Shown here: positions 32,765 through 35,270 of the stretch, in pieces
How the letters are laid out: every line of letters begins with the position of its first letter
Position numbering within the stretch: the stretch's first letter is position 1
Assembly: GCA_005879805.1 (NCBI GenBank)
Contig: VBKL01000098.1
Span: 1-35,270 of the forward strand
Source: Deltaproteobacteria bacterium
GTDB taxonomy: Bacteria > Myxococcota > Myxococcia > Myxococcales > 40CM-4-68-19
Direction: 5' to 3'
Length of the DNA: 35,270 nt
Position numbers and translations under genes: made by a program
The notes under the pieces: model-generated
What the model saw: only the letters and a program-made list of their open reading frames with translations
The model's database searches: none
Told to the model about the DNA's origin: nothing

Positions 32765-33633
32765 GCGTGCGACTCGACGAGCAGGCTGAGATCGACGGCC
32801 CGCGACGAGTGCGTCAGGGCGCCCACCGAAACGTAATCGACCCCGCAGGCCGCCACCCGCGGGAGCCGCTCGAGCGTCATCCCGCCGCTCGCCTCGGTGG
32901 GAACGCGGCCCGCCACCTGCTTCACGGCCGCGGCCAGCTCGCGATCGCCGAGATTGTCGAGAAGCAGCATGTCCGCGCCGGCGGCGAGCGCGTCGTCGAT
33001 CTGCGCCGGAGTGGAGACCTCCGCCTCGACCTTGAGGAAGGGACTGGCGAGCCGCTTCGCGCGTCGCACCGCCTCGCCGATGCCGCCCGCCGCCGCAGCA
33101 TGGTTGTCCTTGACGAGGATCCCGTCGAAGAGCGCGCCGCGATGGTTCGTGCCGCCGCCGGCGCGCACCGCGGCCTTCTCCAGCGCCCGCATCCCCGGTG
33201 TCGTCTTGCGCGTGTCGAGGAGCTTCGTCCGGGAGCCGGCGAGAGCTTCCGCGTAGCGCCGGGTGAGCGTGGCGATCCCGCTCAGGCGCTGGAGGAAGTT
33301 GAGCGCGGTGCGCTCCGCGGTGAGTAGCGCGCGCAGCCGGCCGCGAACCCGCAGCACGGCCGCGCCCGCGTCGACGCGCTGGCCTTCCTTGGCGAGCGCC
33401 TCGAGAACGCATTCCGCATCGAGCGCGCGGAAGACCCGCGCCGCGGCGGCGACGCCCGAGACGACGATCTCTTCCTTCGCGACCACAAGCGCCGAACCGC
33501 GCGCCCCGGCGGGGACGCATGCCTCTGCGGTCCGGTCGCCCGGACCGACGTCTTCTTCGAGCGCAAGCGCGATCAGGCGGCCGACGGCATCATCCGGCCG
33601 CCCGAGATCGAGATCGCTAGCGCCGTCCGCCAA
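32761..33633 (-). CDS. nadC: Nicotinate-nucleotide pyrophosphorylase (quinolinate phosphoribosyltransferase)
   Basis: A 290-residue protein, normal size. The start is TTG 33633, with GAGG about eight bases upstream and nine bases after the valS-tail stop. Conserved segments: the N-terminal LALEEDVGPGDRT, ALNFLQRLSGIAT, substrate-binding LLDTRKTTPGMR, GGTNHR, LVKDNH, the LKVEAEV barrel strand, EASGGM and VDYVSVGALTHS. It converts quinolinate and PRPP to nicotinate mononucleotide in NAD synthesis. Its stop overlaps the birA start by the ATGA arrangement. Confidence 0.97.
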   Translation of the reverse strand: MADGASDLDLGRPDDAVGRLIALALEEDVGPGDRTAEACVPAGARGSALVVAKEEIVVSGVAAAARVFRALDAECVLEALAKEGQRVDAGAAVLRVRGRLRALLTAERTALNFLQRLSGIATLTRRYAEALAGSRTKLLDTRKTTPGMRALEKAAVRAGGGTNHRGALFDGILVKDNHAAAAGGIGEAVRRAKRLASPFLKVEAEVSTPAQIDDALAAGADMLLLDNLGDRELAAAVKQVAGRVPTEASGGMTLERLPRVAACGVDYVSVGALTHSSRAVDLSLLVESHA

Positions 33634-33642
33634 GAGAACGCC

Positions 33643-35270
33643 TCACCGCGCGCTGCGCCGCGCCGACGGGCGCTGCTTGCCGCCGGTCTTGCCGCGGCCG
33701 CCCTTGGCGGAGGTCCGGCCCTGGCCGCGGCTTCCCGGTCCGCGGCCCGTCGCGGCGCGGCGGTCGCCCTTGCCGACCGGCCGGCCCTTCTGCTTCTTGG
33801 CGCGCTCTGCGGGCCCCCTTCCTCGTCCGCGTCTTCCTTCTTGGTCATCAGGCCGCGAGCGATCGACTTCACGCGCGTGATTGCCTGGGCAGCGATGCCC
33901 TCCTCCTCGTCCTCGGCCGATGCTGCCCCCGCGCCTCCGCCCTCTTCCTTTTCGGCTTCCGCCTCGGACGAGAAGCCGGGATGGCTCGACGTCTCGGGCT
34001 TGTCCTCCTCCTCGCCTCCGGGCGCCGCCCCGGAACCGCCCGCGGGCTGGCCTTGCGCCGGGCCCCCGTGCGTTCCCATCTGGTCGGCGCCGCGATGTCC
34101 CTGCTCCTGCTCCTCGTCCTCGCCGTCGTGGTTCCGCCCGTTGCTCTGTTCGTTCATGCTCTCCTCCGGGCTGGCGACGCGCGAGAGGTGGCGCGCCAGC
34201 TTGTCTCGCTTTGCCTGCAATTCTGCCGCTCGCGCGCGATCCTTCTCCACCACTTCGGCCGGTGCGCGCGCGACGAATCCTGGATTGCCCAGCCGCTTCT
34301 CGATGCCGAGCAGATCCGCCTCGATCTTGCCGATCTCCTTCTCGACCCGCACTTTTTCCGCGCCGAAATCGATGAGGCCGCGGAGCGGAAGGTGCACCTC
34401 CACTTCGGCCTCGACGTGCACGGCGGCGTTCGCCGGCCGCTTCGCGCGGGGAGCGAGCACCGTCACCCGCGACGCGTTGGCGAGCTTGCGGAAGGCGGGC
34501 TCGTGATCGCGGAAGGTGCGCTGTACCCCTGCATCGCGCGGCAGGAGCACGATCGGCACGGGCTGGTTGGGCGGCAGGTTCACCTCGCCGCGCACGGAGC
34601 GGGCGCCCTCGATGGCCCGGGCCACCAGATCCATCTCGCGCTCGGCGACGGGGTCCACCTGGTAGCCTTTGCCCCGCGGATAGTCCGCGATCATGATCGA
34701 CGGCGCATGCCCCTTCGCCTTGGGCAGCCGCTGCCAGACCTCCTCGGTCACGAAGGGCATGAAGGGATGGAGGAGCCGCAGGGCACCTTCGAGCGCACGC
34801 ACCAGCGTCGCCTGCGCGGAGGCCTTCGCCCCGGCGCCGAGCTGATCGTAGAGGGCCGGCTTGGCAAGCTCGATGGCCCAGTCGCACAGCTCGCCCCAGA
34901 CGAACTTGTAGATGCCGTTCGCGGCTTCCGAGAGGCGGAAGTCGTCCATCGCGGCGCGCGTCTCGTCGGCGAGGCGCGACAGGCGGCTCAGGATCCACCG
35001 ATCGTAGACGCTCGCCGGCTGCGCCGGATGGTCCGGATCGTACCCGTTCGCGTTCATGAGGACGAAGCGAGCCGCGTTCCAGATCTTGTTGGCGAAGGCG
35101 CGGTATCCGGCGATGCGCTCGGTGGAGAGCTTGATGTCGCGGCCCTGCCCCGCCATCGAGGCGAGGGTCATGCGCAAGGCATCCGCGCCGTGCTTGTCGG
35201 TGACGTCGAGGGGATCGATCACGTTCCCCCGCGTCTTCGACATCTTTTCGCCCTTCTCGTCCCGCACCAT
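33643..35270 (-). CDS. valS: Valyl-tRNA synthetase, C-terminal part, with low-complexity tail and frameshift
   Basis: The gene enters from the right edge. The first visible residues include the KMSKT signature (EKMSKTRGNVIDP), followed by the anticodon-binding helical domain (YDRWILSRLSRLADETRA, PFMPFVTEEVWQRLP) and the C-terminal coiled coil characteristic of ValRS (EKEIGKIEADLLGIEKRL). After this, in the same frame, comes an unusual tail: an acidic segment beginning SMNEQSNGRNHDGEDEEQEQ, a helix AITRVKSIARGLMTKKE, and then a Lys/Arg/Gly-rich end. The basic end (ERAKKQKGRPVGKGDRR onwards, stop at 33643) is in another frame from the C-run 33814-33818 on, so a one-base shift lies there. At 34157 there is an ATG with GGAGGAG just before it, so the tail might be a separate gene. 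The stop is nine bases before nadC. Confidence 0.88.
   Translation of the reverse strand, partial: GAGREGRKDVEDAGERDRSPRRHRQARRGCLAHDPRLDGGAGPRHQALHRAHRRIPRLRQQDLERGSLRPHERERVRSGPSGAAGERLRSVDPEPPVAPRRRDARRDGRLPPLGSRERHLQVRLGRAVRLGHRACQAGPLRSARRRGEGLRAGDAGACARRCPAAPPSLHALRDRGGLAAAAQGEGACAVDHDRGLSAGQRLPGGPRRRARDGSGGPGHRGRPLRARRGEPAAQPARADRAPAARCRGTAHLPRSRARLPQARQRVAGDGARSPREAAGERRRARRGRSGGAPSAPRPHRFRRGKSAGREGDRQDRGGSARHREAAGQSRIRRARTGRSGGEGSRASGRIAGKARQAGAPPLARRQPGGEHERTEQRAEPRRRGRGAGAGTSRRRPDGNARGPGARPARGRFRGGARRRGGGQARDVEPSRLLVRGGSRKGRGRRRGGSIGRGRGGGHRCPGNHAREVDRSRPDDQEGRRGRGRGPAERAKKQKGRPVGKGDRRAATGRGPGSRGQGRTSAKGGRGKTGGKQRPSARRSAR

Noticed and set aside
1..35270. CRISPR arrays, insertion sequences, toxin-antitoxin or other defence genes
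   Set aside because: No regularly spaced repeats, transposase motifs or recognisable defence domains were seen; the only mobile-element trace is the integrase relic.

Overview
The window is high-GC (by eye about two thirds G+C), densely coded DNA with short intergenic gaps. The gene content suggests a deltaproteobacterium-like member of the Myxococcota: a FrzS-like receiver/coiled-coil protein, NtrC-type two-component genes, a PQQ-type sugar dehydrogenase lipoprotein, a subtilisin-like lipoprotein protease, a lidless Hsp70, and a relic of a tyrosine recombinase with a zinc-ribbon insertion. The taxonomic call is inference from protein resemblance; there is no rRNA or marker-gene alignment behind it.

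Layout. 1-1768: an accessory-looking end with the start of a Rossmann oxidoreductase, a LysR regulator and a decayed integrase that abuts the 3' end of a tRNA-Val(CAC) gene (1769-1843, minus). 2065-8447: core-like genes, namely a sugar dehydrogenase lipoprotein, a small zinc-ribbon protein, a three-gene minus operon (Hsp70-like, SCP2-like, 92-aa helical protein), a MobA/MocA-like nucleotidyltransferase, a HAD phosphatase of MtnX type, an exported protein and a small helical protein. 8709-11666: tatA, a membrane histidine kinase and its NtrC-like response regulator; the regulator has lost the ATPase core through a deletion with a frameshift. 11910-15547: a CAP-domain protein split by a one-base frameshift and a soluble-type lytic transglycosylase. 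15544-19127: RNase D, an AarF/UbiB-type kinase and a CPBP membrane protease. 19124-24613: a minus-strand run of small protein, subtilisin-like protease with membrane tail, alpha/beta hydrolase with a substituted catalytic His, RlmI-type methyltransferase and an uncharacterised radical SAM protein. 24696-29251: alanine dehydrogenase behind a palindromic operator, an ECF sigma/anti-sigma pair, and the FrzS-like protein. 29248-35270: a helical-repeat protein, then a minus-strand cluster valS-nadC-birA-coaX-TPR protein (NAD, biotin and CoA cofactor genes), in which the biotin ligase gene lacks its catalytic core.

Four of the five convergent gene pairs meet in exactly the same way: their stop codons interlock in the palindrome CTAG. 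Four conserved genes are damaged internally (two deletions of roughly 200-240 bases, two single-base shifts). The sequence alone cannot tell whether this is genome decay or assembly error, so read-level evidence should be sought before drawing biology from them. I found no CRISPR array, no intact mobile element, no defence system and no secondary-metabolite cluster. The best candidates for new biology are the FrzS-like pseudoreceiver with its phospho-acceptor replaced by Cys, the radical SAM protein divergent from ald, and the Hsp70/SCP2-like operon.
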